From Burkholderia lata (GTDB lineage Bacteria > Pseudomonadota > Gammaproteobacteria > Burkholderiales > Burkholderiaceae), in contig NC_007510.1 of the NCBI RefSeq assembly GCF_000012945.1, positions 806,001 through 870,000 of the forward strand: a DNA stretch of 64,000 nt. Direction: 5' to 3'. The notes beneath the pieces were generated by a model that worked only from the letters and a program-made list of their open reading frames with translations, was not told where the DNA came from and did no database searches. The first letter of the stretch is position 1; each line of letters opens with the position of its first letter. Both the position numbers and the translations under genes were made by a program. This document shows positions 16,609 to 26,279 of this stretch, piece after piece.

Positions 16609-18270
16609 ATGGCGACCATGAGCATCGATTACCAGACGCTGAAGTTCGAATACCGTCCGCGCGCGCAGGACACCGCCGTTCACCCGGTGATCGTCGTCGG
16701 CGCGGGCCCGGTGGGCCTTGCGGCGGCGATCGACCTGGCGCAGCAGGGCGTACCCGTCGTGCTGCTCGACGACGACGACACGCTGTCGACCGGCTCGCGC
16801 GCGATCTGCTTCGCGAAGCGCACGCTCGAGATCTTCGACCGGCTCGGCTGCGGCGAGCGCTTCGTCGACAAGGGCGTGAGCTGGCACGTCGGCAAGGTGT
16901 TCCTGCAGGACGAGCAGCTGTACGCGTTCGACCTGCTGCCCGAGGAAGGGCATGCGCGCCCCGCGTTCATCAACCTGCAGCAGTACTACGTCGAAGGCTA
17001 CCTGGCCGACCGCGCGTTCGAGCTGCCGAACATCGACATCCGCTGGAAGCACAAGGTGACGGGCATCGACCAGTCAGCCGAACACGCAGTGCTGACGATC
17101 GAGACGCCGGAAGGCGTCACGACGCTGCGCGCGCAGTACGTGATCGCGGCCGACGGCTCGCGCAGCCCGATGCGCACGATGATGGGCCTCGAAAGCCACG
17201 GCCGCACGTTCAAGGATCGCTTCCTGATCGCCGACGTGAAGATGAAGGCGGAGTTTCCGACCGAGCGCTGGTTCTGGTTCGACCCGCCGTTCCACCCGAA
17301 TCAGTCGGTGCTGCTGCATCGCCAGCCCGACAACGTGTGGCGCATCGATTTCCAGCTCGGCTGGGATGCCGACCCCGTCGCCGAGAAGCAGCCGGAGCGC
17401 GTGATCCCGCGCGTGCGCGCGCTGCTCGGGCCGGACGTCGAGTTCGAACTCGAATGGGTGAGCGTCTATACGTTCCGCTGCCAGCGGATGGAGTCGTTCC
17501 GGCACGGCCGCGTGCTGTTCGCGGGCGACTCCGCGCACGGCGTGTCGCCGTTCGGCGCGCGTGGCGCGAACAGCGGCGTGCAGGACGCCGACAACCTCGC
17601 ATGGAAGCTGAAGCTGGTGCTCGACGGCGGTTCCGCCGACAGCCTGCTCGACACCTATGCGAGTGAGCGCGAGTTCGCGGCCGACGAGAACATCCGCAAC
17701 TCGACGCGCTCGACCGACTTCATCACGCCGAAGAGCCCGGTGTCGCGCGTGTTCCGCGACGCGACGCTGAAGCTCGCGCGCGACTGCGAGTTCGCGCGCA
17801 AGCTCGTGAACAGCGGCCGCCTGTCGGTGCCGGCGGTGCTGGCCGATTCGCCGCTGAACACGCCGGACCGCAACGGCGACGCGTTCGCGGGCGCGATGCG
17901 GCCGGGCGCCGCGGCGGCCGATGCGCCGGTGCGTGCGCAGGGCGCGTCGGGCTGGCTGCTGCAACATTTGAGCAGCGGCTTCACCGGCGTGCTGTTCGGG
18001 TTGCCGGGCGATGCGGCCGCGCTTGCGCAGGCGCTCGACGGCCTCGCGCTGCCGGTGCGGCCCGTGCTCGTCGTGCCGGCCGGGCACGCGCAGCCGGCCG
18101 CGGGTGTCGTCGTCGTGGAGGACGTCGACGGCTTCGCCGCGCAACGCTACGACGCGAAGCCCGGCACGTTCTACCTGCTGCGCCCCGACCAGCATGTCTG
18201 CGCGCGGACGCGCACGCTCGACCGTCAGGCGCTGGCCGACGCACTGGCGCGCGCGACCTGCGCACGCTGA
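16609..18270 (+). CDS. FAD-dependent aromatic hydroxylase, MhaA/MhpA-like
   Basis: A 553-residue class A flavoprotein monooxygenase. It has the FAD motif VIVVGAGPVGLAAAIDLAQQ (about residues 27–46), the DG motif IAADGSRSPMRTMMG, and GRVLFAGDSAHGVSPFGARG with the GD motif near residue 306. A thioredoxin-like C-terminal domain follows. The next gene encodes a 76-residue DUF2783 protein, then an aromatic-acid transporter, hmgA and fahA. This context suggests hydroxylation of a 3-hydroxyphenylacetate-type substrate to homogentisate, as by MhaA/MhaB of Pseudomonas putida U; this is inference. A second ATG at 16618 is an alternative start. AGGAG lies 3 bases before the first ATG and 12 before the second. 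Confidence 0.8.
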   Translation: MATMSIDYQTLKFEYRPRAQDTAVHPVIVVGAGPVGLAAAIDLAQQGVPVVLLDDDDTLSTGSRAICFAKRTLEIFDRLGCGERFVDKGVSWHVGKVFLQDEQLYAFDLLPEEGHARPAFINLQQYYVEGYLADRAFELPNIDIRWKHKVTGIDQSAEHAVLTIETPEGVTTLRAQYVIAADGSRSPMRTMMGLESHGRTFKDRFLIADVKMKAEFPTERWFWFDPPFHPNQSVLLHRQPDNVWRIDFQLGWDADPVAEKQPERVIPRVRALLGPDVEFELEWVSVYTFRCQRMESFRHGRVLFAGDSAHGVSPFGARGANSGVQDADNLAWKLKLVLDGGSADSLLDTYASEREFAADENIRNSTRSTDFITPKSPVSRVFRDATLKLARDCEFARKLVNSGRLSVPAVLADSPLNTPDRNGDAFAGAMRPGAAAADAPVRAQGASGWLLQHLSSGFTGVLFGLPGDAAALAQALDGLALPVRPVLVVPAGHAQPAAGVVVVEDVDGFAAQRYDAKPGTFYLLRPDQHVCARTRTLDRQALADALARATCAR

Positions 18271-18298
18271 TAACGATAAAGACACCGGAGACTCCGTC

Positions 18299-18529
18299 AT
18301 GCCCCCACTCGACACCCGCCCGCGTCTGGCTGACCCTGACGCGTTCTACGAAGCGCTGATCGACATGCATCGCGACCTGTCCGACGCCGACAGCCAGCTC
18401 GTCAACGCGAAGCTGATCCTGCTGCTCGCGAACCAGATCGGCGACGCCGGCGTGCTGCGCGAAGCGATGGCGCTCGCGCGCCAGGGCGTGACACCGCCCG
18501 TGCATCCGGCCGCCGAGGTGACGCAATGA
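18299..18529 (+). CDS. DUF2783 small protein, probable hydroxylase partner (MhaB-like)
   Basis: A 76-residue, highly acidic, helical protein with a DPDAFYEALIDMHRDLSDADSQLVNAKLILLLANQIGD core. It lies between the flavoprotein hydroxylase (28-base gap) and the transporter (four-base ATGA overlap). In Pseudomonas putida U, 3-hydroxyphenylacetate hydroxylation needs a flavoprotein plus a small coupling protein. The size, order and pairing here match that plan. It is easily missed because it lies within a longer open frame that starts upstream. Confidence 0.78.
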   Translation: MPPLDTRPRLADPDAFYEALIDMHRDLSDADSQLVNAKLILLLANQIGDAGVLREAMALARQGVTPPVHPAAEVTQ

Positions 18530-19887
18530 GCGCGGCGCCGGCCGACGCGCGCGTGCTCGAAGTCGAGAGCGTGATCGACGACACCCATCGCCCGGGTTTT
18601 CACTGGATGCTGCTCGTGTTGTGCGGGCTGTGCCTCGTGATCGACGGTTTCGATGCGCAGGCGATGGGCTACGTCGCGCCGAGCGTGATCGCCGAATGGG
18701 GCGTGCCGAAGCAGGCGCTCGGGCCCGTGTTCAGCGCGAGCCTGTTCGGGATGCTGCTCGGCGCGCTCGGGCTGTCGGTGCTGGCCGACCGGATCGGGCG
18801 GCGCCCGGTGCTGATCGGCTCGACGCTGTTCTTCGCGGTGACGATGCTCGCGACGCCGTTCGCGGGTTCGATCCCGGTGCTGATGGCGCTGCGCTTCGTC
18901 ACGGGCCTCGGCCTCGGCTGCATCATGCCGAACGCGATGGCGCTGGTCGGCGAGTTCAGCCCGGCCACGCATCGCGTGAAGCGGATGATGATCGTGTCGT
19001 GCGGCTTCACGCTCGGCGCGGCGCTCGGCGGCTTCATCAGCGCCGCGCTGATTCCGGCGCTCGGCTGGCGGTCGGTGTTCTTCGTCGGCGGCGCGGTGCC
19101 GCTCGTGCTGACGATCGCGATGGTTGCGCGGCTGCCCGAATCGCTGCAGTTCCTGGTGCTGAAAGGGCGCGTCGCGCAGGCACGCGACTGGCTCGCGCAC
19201 TTCGCGCCGCAGGCCGGCATCGATGCGAATACGCGGCTCGTGGTACGCGAGCGCGCCGCGACCGGCGCGCCGGTCGCCGAGCTGTTCAGCCACGGCCGCC
19301 TGCCGGTCACGCTGCTGTTGTGGGCGATCAGCTTCATGAACCTGATCGATCTGTATTTCCTGTCGAACTGGCTGCCGACCGTGATGCGCGACGCCGGCTA
19401 TTCGCAGGGCACGGCGGTGATCGTCGGCACGGTGCTGCAGACGGGCGGCGTGATCGGCACGCTGTCGCTCGGCTGGTTCATCGAACGCTACGGCTTCGTG
19501 CGCGTGCTGTTCGCATGCTTCGCGTGCGCGGCCGTGTCGGTGGGGCTGATCGGCTCGGTCGCGCATGCGCTGCCGTGGCTGCTGGTGGTGGTGTTCGCGG
19601 GCGGGTTCTGCGTGGTCGGCGGGCAGCCGGCCGTGAACGCGCTCGCGGGCCAGTATTACCCGACGTCGCTGCGCTCGACGGGCATCGGCTGGAGCCTCGG
19701 CATCGGCCGGATCGGCTCGGTGCTCGGGCCGCTCGTCGGCGGACAACTGATTGCGCTCAACTGGTCGAACGGTGCGCTGTTCCACGCGGCCGCGGTGCCC
19801 GTGCTGTGCTCGGCGCTGTTCGTCCTCGGGCTTGCCGGTGTGACGCGGCGCAATGGCGCGCAGGCGCCGAACGCCGCGATGAATTGA
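18526..19887 (+). CDS. MFS transporter, aromatic acid:H+ symporter type
   Basis: A 453-residue, twelve-span MFS protein. The loop motif LADRIGRRPVLIGS lies between spans 2 and 3. The first span contains DGFDAQAMGYVAPSV, the hallmark D-G-F/Y-D pattern of the AAHS family (PcaK, MhpT, BenK). It begins inside the stop of the DUF2783 gene (ATGA) and precedes hmgA by 15 bases. Its likely cargo is the aromatic acid used by the adjoining hydroxylase. Confidence 0.88.
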   Translation: MSAAPADARVLEVESVIDDTHRPGFHWMLLVLCGLCLVIDGFDAQAMGYVAPSVIAEWGVPKQALGPVFSASLFGMLLGALGLSVLADRIGRRPVLIGSTLFFAVTMLATPFAGSIPVLMALRFVTGLGLGCIMPNAMALVGEFSPATHRVKRMMIVSCGFTLGAALGGFISAALIPALGWRSVFFVGGAVPLVLTIAMVARLPESLQFLVLKGRVAQARDWLAHFAPQAGIDANTRLVVRERAATGAPVAELFSHGRLPVTLLLWAISFMNLIDLYFLSNWLPTVMRDAGYSQGTAVIVGTVLQTGGVIGTLSLGWFIERYGFVRVLFACFACAAVSVGLIGSVAHALPWLLVVVFAGGFCVVGGQPAVNALAGQYYPTSLRSTGIGWSLGIGRIGSVLGPLVGGQLIALNWSNGALFHAAAVPVLCSALFVLGLAGVTRRNGAQAPNAAMN

Positions 19888-19902
19888 GGGAGAAAGGAAA
19901 CG

Positions 19903-21237
19903 ATGACGCTTGACCTGTCGAAACCGGCGAACGCCGGCTACCAGAGCGGTTTCGCGAACGAATTCGCGACCGAGGCACTGCCCGGCGCGTTGCCGCACGG
20001 CCGCAACTCACCGCAGCGCGCGCCGTACGGGCTGTATGCGGAGCAGCTGTCGGGCACCGCGTTTACCGCGCCGCGCGGCCACAACCGCCGCTCGTGGCTG
20101 TACCGCATCCGCCCGGCGGCCGTGCACCGGCCGTTCGAGCCGTATGCGGGCCCGCAGCGCCTCGTGTCGGAATTCGGCGACTCGGCCGACGTGCCGCCGA
20201 CGCCGCCGGACCAGCTGCGCTGGGATCCGCTGCCGATGCCGGTCGAGCCGACCGATTTCGTCGACGGGCTCGTGACGATGGCCGGCAATGGCTCGGCCGC
20301 AGCGATGAACGGCTGCGCGATCCACCTGTACGCGGCGAACCGCTCGATGCAGGACCGCTTCTTCTACAGCGCGGACGGCGAACTGCTGATCGTGCCGCAG
20401 CAGGGGCGCCTGTTCATCGCGACCGAATTCGGCCGGGTCGAGGTCGAGCCGTTCGAGATCGCGGTGATCCCGCGTGGCGTGCGTTTTTCCGTCACGCTGC
20501 CGGACGGCGACGCGCGCGGCTACATCTGCGAAAACTTCGGCGCGCAATTGCGCCTGCCGGATCTCGGCCCGATCGGCTCGAACGGTCTCGCGAACCCGCG
20601 CGACTTCCTGACGCCGCAAGCCGCGTACGAAGACCGCGAAGGCGCATTCGAGCTGATCGCGAAGCTGAACGGCCGCCTGTGGCGCGCGGACATCGGTCAT
20701 TCGCCGCTCGACGTCGTCGCATGGCACGGCAACTACGCGCCTTACAAGTACGACCTGCGCCTGTTCAACACGATCGGCTCGATCAGCTTCGACCATCCCG
20801 ATCCGTCGATCTTCCTGGTGCTGCAGTCGCAGAGCGACACGCCGGGCGTCGACACGATCGACTTCGTGATCTTCCCGCCGCGCTGGCTCGCGGCCGAGGA
20901 CACGTTCCGCCCGCCCTGGTTCCACCGCAACGTCGCGAGCGAATTCATGGGGCTCGTGCACGGCGCGTACGACGCGAAGGCCGAAGGCTTCGTGCCGGGC
21001 GGCGCGAGCCTGCACAACTGCATGTCGGGCCACGGGCCCGACGCGGATACGTTCGAGAAGGCGTCCGCGAGCGACACGACGAAGCCGCACAAGGTCGACG
21101 CGACGATGGCGTTCATGTTCGAAACCCGCACGCTGATCCGGCCGACGCGCTATGCGCTCGACACCGCGCAGCTGCAGGCGGACTACTTCGAATGCTGGCA
21201 AGGCATCAAGAAACACTTCAATCCGGAGCAACGATGA
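19903..21237 (+). CDS. hmgA: Homogentisate 1,2-dioxygenase
   Basis: A non-heme iron enzyme that opens the homogentisate ring to maleylacetoacetate, the central step of tyrosine and phenylalanine breakdown. The 444-residue length is typical. The N-terminus [20 protein letters not shown] is diagnostic. Iron ligands are expected in [16 protein letters not shown] (His and Glu) and [10 protein letters not shown] (His). GAGAAAGG precedes the ATG. Its stop overlaps the fahA start by four bases. Confidence 0.97.
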   Translation: MTLDLSKPANAGYQSGFANEFATEALPGALPHGRNSPQRAPYGLYAEQLSGTAFTAPRGHNRRSWLYRIRPAAVHRPFEPYAGPQRLVSEFGDSADVPPTPPDQLRWDPLPMPVEPTDFVDGLVTMAGNGSAAAMNGCAIHLYAANRSMQDRFFYSADGELLIVPQQGRLFIATEFGRVEVEPFEIAVIPRGVRFSVTLPDGDARGYICENFGAQLRLPDLGPIGSNGLANPRDFLTPQAAYEDREGAFELIAKLNGRLWRADIGHSPLDVVAWHGNYAPYKYDLRLFNTIGSISFDHPDPSIFLVLQSQSDTPGVDTIDFVIFPPRWLAAEDTFRPPWFHRNVASEFMGLVHGAYDAKAEGFVPGGASLHNCMSGHGPDADTFEKASASDTTKPHKVDATMAFMFETRTLIRPTRYALDTAQLQADYFECWQGIKKHFNPEQR

Positions 21238-22538
21238 GCGATACCCAAGACTGGCGCGCGACGCTCGACCCGGCTCGCAAGAGCTGGGTCGAGACGGCGA
21301 ACGATTCCGCCTGCGATTTCCCGATCCAGAACCTGCCGTTCGGGATCTTCAGCGATGCGAAACAAGCGTCGCGCCGTGCCGGCGTGGCGCTCGGCGACCA
21401 GATCGTCGATCTTGCAGCGCTCGCTCGTGCTGGCCTCGTGACGCTGCCGGCCGGCGCCGATGTGTTTGCCGCACCGACGCTCAACGCGTTCATCGCGCTC
21501 GGCCGCGACGCATGGCGCAGCGTGCGCGTGCAGCTGTCGGACCTGTTCTCGCGCGACAACGCGAAGCTGCGTGACGATGCTTCGTTGCGAGCACAGGTGC
21601 TCGTCGCGCAGCGCGACGCGACGCTGCATCTGCCGGTCGAGATTCCCGGCTACACCGATTTCTATTCGTCGAAGGAGCACGCGACCAACGTCGGCTCGAT
21701 GTTCCGTGATCCGAAGAATGCACTGCTGCCGAACTGGTCGGAGATGCCGATCGGCTACAACGGCCGTGCGTCGTCGGTGATCGTGAGCGGTACGCCGGTG
21801 CGGCGTCCGAACGGGCAACTGAAGCTGCCCGACCAGGAGCGTCCGGTGTTCGGTGCATGCCGCAAGCTCGACATCGAACTGGAGACAGGTTTCATCGTCG
21901 GCCAGGGCAACGCGCTCGGCGAGCCGATCGCGTGCGAGGACGCGGAAGCGCATATCTTCGGGATGGTGCTGCTGAACGACTGGAGCGCGCGCGACATCCA
22001 GCAATGGGAATACGTGCCGCTCGGCCCGTTCAATGCGAAGACGTTCGCGACGACGATCTCGCCGTGGATCGTCACGCTCGACGCGCTCGAACCGTTCCGC
22101 GTCGCGCAGCCGGAGCAGTCGCCGCAGCCGCTCGCGTATCTGCAGCACGCAGGCAAGCATGCGTTCGACATTGCACTCGAAGTGACGCTGCGCGAGGAAG
22201 GGGCGGCCGAAGCGACGTCGATCAGCCGCACGAACTTCAAGCACATGTACTGGACGATGGCGCAGCAGCTCGCGCATCACACGGTCGCGGGCTGCAACAC
22301 GCGTGTGGGCGACCTGATGGGTTCGGGGACGATCAGCGGGCCGACGAAGGATTCGTTCGGCAGCCTGCTCGAACTGACGTGGAACGGCAAGGAGCCGGTT
22401 GCGCTGAACGGCGGCGGCAGCCGCGCGTTCATCGAGGACGGCGACGAGCTCACGCTCGCCGGATGGTGCCAGGGTGATGGCTATCGCGTCGGCTTCGGTG
22501 CGTGTGTCGGCAAGATCCTGCCGGCGTTGAAGGCGTAA
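21234..22538 (+). CDS. fahA: Fumarylacetoacetase
   Basis: Hydrolyses fumarylacetoacetate to fumarate and acetoacetate, the last step of the homogentisate pathway. The 434-residue protein has the FAH N-terminal domain, [21 protein letters not shown], the metal-binding ELETGFIVG and the [22 protein letters not shown] segment. The start overlaps the hmgA stop (ATGA). No maleylacetoacetate isomerase gene lies in the operon, so that step must be encoded elsewhere or be glutathione-dependent and non-enzymatic. Confidence 0.96.
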   Translation: MSDTQDWRATLDPARKSWVETANDSACDFPIQNLPFGIFSDAKQASRRAGVALGDQIVDLAALARAGLVTLPAGADVFAAPTLNAFIALGRDAWRSVRVQLSDLFSRDNAKLRDDASLRAQVLVAQRDATLHLPVEIPGYTDFYSSKEHATNVGSMFRDPKNALLPNWSEMPIGYNGRASSVIVSGTPVRRPNGQLKLPDQERPVFGACRKLDIELETGFIVGQGNALGEPIACEDAEAHIFGMVLLNDWSARDIQQWEYVPLGPFNAKTFATTISPWIVTLDALEPFRVAQPEQSPQPLAYLQHAGKHAFDIALEVTLREEGAAEATSISRTNFKHMYWTMAQQLAHHTVAGCNTRVGDLMGSGTISGPTKDSFGSLLELTWNGKEPVALNGGGSRAFIEDGDELTLAGWCQGDGYRVGFGACVGKILPALKA

Positions 22539-22563
22539 CGCGCAACGTAGCGCGTCCGTGAGC

Positions 22564-22597
22564 ACGACGGCCCGCATTGCGCGGGCCGTCGTCGTTT
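22564..22597 (+). terminator. Rho-independent terminator after fahA
   Basis: A perfect 12-bp stem (22564–22575 with 22581–22592), loop attgc, is followed by a short T-rich tail. It closes the homogentisate operon. Confidence 0.85.
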
Positions 22598-22689
22598 ATG
22601 CAGTGTGATCGGCGTATCCGTCGCCGGGCGGCGCGCTTTCGCGCCGTCGTCGTTTGGGCAGCGCGCTTTGGTGTGCTCGCGCGCCGGCA

Positions 22690-23850
22690 TCAGACCGCGC
22701 GTTGCAACGCGGCGCGGCGCTCCCACAGCGCGGCGGCGACGAATGCCGCGACGCAGGCGACCAGCACGCCGACCAGCGCGTTGCTGCCCACTTGTTCCAT
22801 CAACGCGCCGGCTACCAGCGGGCCGCCGAAGCTCGCGGCGCTCCACGATGCCGACACGAGCGAGCTCGCGGTGACGAGCGCCGCACCGCGGAAGCGTTCG
22901 CCGCATGCGACGAGCGACAGCGTGTAGATGCTGCCGGCCGCCGCGCCGAGCACGAACAGCAGTGGCCAGCACAGCCACGGATTCGCGATCACGAACGGCA
23001 GCAGCGGCAGGCCGGCGAGCACGATCCAGCCCGCGCCGAGGTGCACGCGTTCGCGTCCGAGCTTGTCCGCGAGCCAGCCGATCGGGAACTGCATCGCGGT
23101 ATCGCCGAACAGCATGATCGACGCGAGCAGCACGGCGGTGGCGCTCGCGACGCCGTGATCCATCGCGTAGAGCGGCAGCAGCGACAGCGCGAGCGTATCG
23201 AACAGCGCGAAGAAGCCGGTGCCGATGATCAGCGCGGGCATGCGCGGCAGGATGTCGAGCCAGCGGCCGTGCGCTTCGTGATGCGCGTCGTCGCCGGCGA
23301 GCGGCGCGCGCCGGATCGTCGCGAGCGTCGGCAGCGCGAGCAGGAACAGCGCGCCGCACAGCGCGAAGCGGATGCTCGTCGCGCCCGCGATCTGGCTGAC
23401 GAGCACCGGGCCCGCCATCTGGAACAGCGTGAAGTTGGTCGCGTAGATCGCGACGACGCGGCCGCGCGTCGAATCGTCGGCGAGCTGGTTGACCCACGCC
23501 TCGCCGATCGTGAACAGCAGCATCAGCGCGGCGCCGCACAGCACGCGCAGCGCGCCCCACAGGATCAGGTTCGACGTGAACTGCATCAGCGCGGTAGCTG
23601 CCGCGAGCAGCACGACCGACACGACGATCGCGCGGCGCGAGCCGATGTGTCGCGCGAGCGCGGTGACGAACGGGACGATCGCGAGGCCGCCGAGCGCCTG
23701 CGCGGCCGTCAGCATGCCGACCACGTTGGTGCCGTGTCCGGCCTCGGTCAGCGCGAGTGCGGTGAGCGGCAGCGTGGCGCCGGTGCCGAGACCGACGACC
23801 GCGACGCTCAGAATGAGTGCGAGGAAATCGCGATTAAGAATGGCTTTCAT
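22690..23850 (-). CDS. MFS transporter, YcaD-like
   Basis: A 386-residue, twelve-span permease with the loop ARHIGSRRAIVVS between spans 2 and 3, the family-typical GEAWVNQLADDSTRGRVVAIYA, and PIGWLADKLGRERV. This pattern is characteristic of the YcaD/YfkF group, whose substrates are mostly unknown. It is transcribed opposite to fahA. No neighbouring gene suggests a substrate. Confidence 0.78.
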   Translation of the reverse strand: MKAILNRDFLALILSVAVVGLGTGATLPLTALALTEAGHGTNVVGMLTAAQALGGLAIVPFVTALARHIGSRRAIVVSVVLLAAATALMQFTSNLILWGALRVLCGAALMLLFTIGEAWVNQLADDSTRGRVVAIYATNFTLFQMAGPVLVSQIAGATSIRFALCGALFLLALPTLATIRRAPLAGDDAHHEAHGRWLDILPRMPALIIGTGFFALFDTLALSLLPLYAMDHGVASATAVLLASIMLFGDTAMQFPIGWLADKLGRERVHLGAGWIVLAGLPLLPFVIANPWLCWPLLFVLGAAAGSIYTLSLVACGERFRGAALVTASSLVSASWSAASFGGPLVAGALMEQVGSNALVGVLVACVAAFVAAALWERRAALQRAV

Positions 23851-23943
23851 CGGCGGGGATGCTACACCGCGGACCTTGAAAGGTCCATGAAGGCCATCAG
23901 CTTCGAGTGGAGTTGTGTACGCAACGATTTCGACAGGGTTGCT

Positions 23944-25113
23944 TTACACGTACTCGGTCGGCACGGATACCGGTCGGCGTTCGAGCGACGCCGACCACAA
24001 CGTGAGCGCGAGCGCCGCGACAGCCATCGCAATGCCGACCCAAGGCAGGTTGACGAGCGACACGCCCGAGCCGATCGCCATCCCGCCGAGCCACGCACCG
24101 GTCGCGTTGCCGAGGTTGAACGCGCCCTGGTTCAGCGTCGACGCGAGGTTCGGCGCGTCGCTGGCACGGTCGACGATCAGGATCTGCAGCGGCGGCACGA
24201 TCGCGAACGCGAGGATGCCCCACACGAAGATCGTCGCGAGCGCGGCGAACGGCAGGTGCATCGTGCCCGCGAACAGCGCGAGGATCACGCCGATCAGCGC
24301 GAGCGTCGCGATCAGCGACGGCATCCGGCGCCAGTCGGCGAGCTTGCCGCCGAGCGTGCCGCCCACCGTCAGCCCGAGGCCGAACAGCAGCAGCACGTAG
24401 GTGACCTGGCGCGGCGAGAAGCCCGTCACGTCTTCGAGAATCGGGGTGATGTACGTGAACACGCTGAACAGGCTGGCTGATGCGAGCACGCTGATGCCGA
24501 GCACCATCAGCACCTGCGGATGTTTCAGCACGCTGAATTCGCGCGTGATGCTGGTGTCGGGCATGGCCAGGTTCTTCGGCAGGCAGACGGCGAGCGCGGC
24601 GGCCGCGGCGATGCCGATGCCGGTGACGGCCCAGAACGTCGCGCGCCAGCCGTATGCCTGGCCGAGCGCGGTGCCGAGCGGCACGCCGAGCACGTTCGCG
24701 AGGGTGAGGCCGGTGAACATCAGCGCGATCGCCTGCGCGCGACGGTTCGGCGCGACCAGGTTGCTCGCGACCACCGAGCCGATCCCGAAGAACGCGCCGT
24801 GGCAGAACGCGGTGACGACGCGCGCGGCCATCAGCACCGCGTAGCCCGGTGCGATCGCGCAGAACAGGTTGCCCGCGATGAACAGCCCGATCAGGCCCAT
24901 CAGCGCGCGCTTGCGCGGCATCTTCGCGGTGACGATCGCGAGGATCGGTGCACCGATCGTCACGCCGAGCGCATAGCCCGACACGAGCATGCCGGCGGCC
25001 GGGATCGACACGCCGAGGTCGCGCGCGACATTGGGCAGCAGCCCCATGATCACGAACTCGGTGGTACCGATTCCAAATGCGGCGACGGCGAGGGCGAAAA
25101 GAGGTAAGGGCAT
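23944..25113 (-). CDS. MFS transporter, AraJ/PbuE-like efflux (DHA1)
   Basis: A 389-residue permease with MPLPLFALAVAAFGIGTTEFVIMGLLPNVA at the N-terminus, typical of the AraJ/YdhP/PbuE group of sugar or purine efflux pumps. The TAKMPRKRALMGL loop lies between spans 2 and 3. Start 25113 is chosen because the frame upstream is proline/alanine-rich and unlike the family. It lies 93 bases before the YcaD-like gene on the same strand. The substrate is unknown. Confidence 0.8.
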   Translation of the reverse strand: MPLPLFALAVAAFGIGTTEFVIMGLLPNVARDLGVSIPAAGMLVSGYALGVTIGAPILAIVTAKMPRKRALMGLIGLFIAGNLFCAIAPGYAVLMAARVVTAFCHGAFFGIGSVVASNLVAPNRRAQAIALMFTGLTLANVLGVPLGTALGQAYGWRATFWAVTGIGIAAAAALAVCLPKNLAMPDTSITREFSVLKHPQVLMVLGISVLASASLFSVFTYITPILEDVTGFSPRQVTYVLLLFGLGLTVGGTLGGKLADWRRMPSLIATLALIGVILALFAGTMHLPFAALATIFVWGILAFAIVPPLQILIVDRASDAPNLASTLNQGAFNLGNATGAWLGGMAIGSGVSLVNLPWVGIAMAVAALALTLWSASLERRPVSVPTEYV

Positions 25114-25351
25114 CGCGGTAGGCTCGGGAAAAGCCGCCGCTCGGGCTGGCGCAGGATGCGCGGGACGGGCGGACGGTAAGGCGAACGACAGCCGCGATTC
25201 TACTTCAGTGAAAACCCCTATGCTTGGGGCCAAAACGGTTGTTGCCGGCGTGCGACGGGGGAGCGTGCGTGAAGCTCACACTGTGGGATTCGGCGGGGTT
25301 TGCGGCGCTGAATGTGTTGGGGGCGGAACGGTGGTGGCGGCGAGGTGCGCG

Positions 25352-26098
25352 TCAGGCGATGCGTTCGGGGGAGCCGTCGACGTTTGCGGCCGATGCACTT
25401 GCGGAATCCGCATCCGCCACGTCCGCTCGCGACGGCGGCGAGCCGGCGGCATCGATCGTGGCCGGATCGTCCCAGCCGTTTTCGAACAGGCACGCCTCGA
25501 TCGGCATCCGCGCCGCCCAGCGCTCCTGCTCGAGCATCGGCTTCGCGTAGAACGCGTCGACGTGCCCGACGCACAGCACGGCGATCGGTTTCGCGCCGTC
25601 GGGCATTCGCAGCAGCGCGCGCAGCGCATCGACGTCGAACAGCGATACCCAGCCCATCCCGAGCCCTTCGGCGCGGGCTGCGAGCCACATGTTCTGGATC
25701 GCGCACGCGGCGGACGCGAGATCCATCTCCGGCAATGTGCGACGGCCGAACACGTGGCGCTCGCGGCCGTCGGCGAGCGCGACGACCAGCAGCTCGCCGC
25801 ATTCGCGCACGCCTTCGACTTTCAGCCGCATGAATTCGTCCTGGCGCTCGCCGAGCGCGTCGGCGGTCGCGCAGCGCTCGGCCTCGACCAGCGCGTGGAT
25901 CGCGGTGCGCAGCGCCGGATCGGTGATGCGGATGAAGCGCCACGGCTGCATGAAGCCGACGCTCGGCGCGTGATGCGCCGCGCGCAGCAGGCGCGCGAGC
26001 ACGGCAGACTCGACGGGCGCCGGCGTGAAGTGACGCATGTCGCGCCGTTCGAAAATGGCGCGGTAGACGGCGGCGATGTCGGAATCGTCGAAACGCAT
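25352..26098 (-). CDS. bluB: 5,6-dimethylbenzimidazole synthase BluB
   Basis: BluB cannibalises FMN to make 5,6-dimethylbenzimidazole, the lower ligand of cobalamin. The 248-residue protein has the nitroreductase-fold motifs AIFERRDMRHF, HHAPSVGFMQPWRFI and LPEMDLASAACAIQNMWLAARAEGLGMGWVSLF. The last two are typical of BluB rather than general nitroreductases. An unusual low-complexity Asp/Ala/Ser-rich tail (about the last 40 residues) extends the usual length. No cobalamin genes lie nearby. Start 26098 is chosen by homology; the frame runs on to 26254. Confidence 0.85.
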   Translation of the reverse strand: MRFDDSDIAAVYRAIFERRDMRHFTPAPVESAVLARLLRAAHHAPSVGFMQPWRFIRITDPALRTAIHALVEAERCATADALGERQDEFMRLKVEGVRECGELLVVALADGRERHVFGRRTLPEMDLASAACAIQNMWLAARAEGLGMGWVSLFDVDALRALLRMPDGAKPIAVLCVGHVDAFYAKPMLEQERWAARMPIEACLFENGWDDPATIDAAGSPPSRADVADADSASASAANVDGSPERIA

Positions 26099-26279
26099 GG
26101 GCGGCACAAGCAGGGGATGACGTCGGCGCAACGATATCAGACCGCGCGCGAGCCGCGTTACATCATTCGAAACAAAGTGCGGAATTGTTGATGCAAAAGA
26201 TCGTGTTTTCAGCGGCGGCCAAAAGCAAACGATTGCGGTATCGCTTGCAACCATGAAATAAGCCGGTTTCGTCGATTTC

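Noticed and set aside
22690..25113. Adjacent MFS transporters as a resistance island
   Set aside because: They belong to unrelated subfamilies (YcaD-like and AraJ-like) with normal composition and no mobile element nearby.
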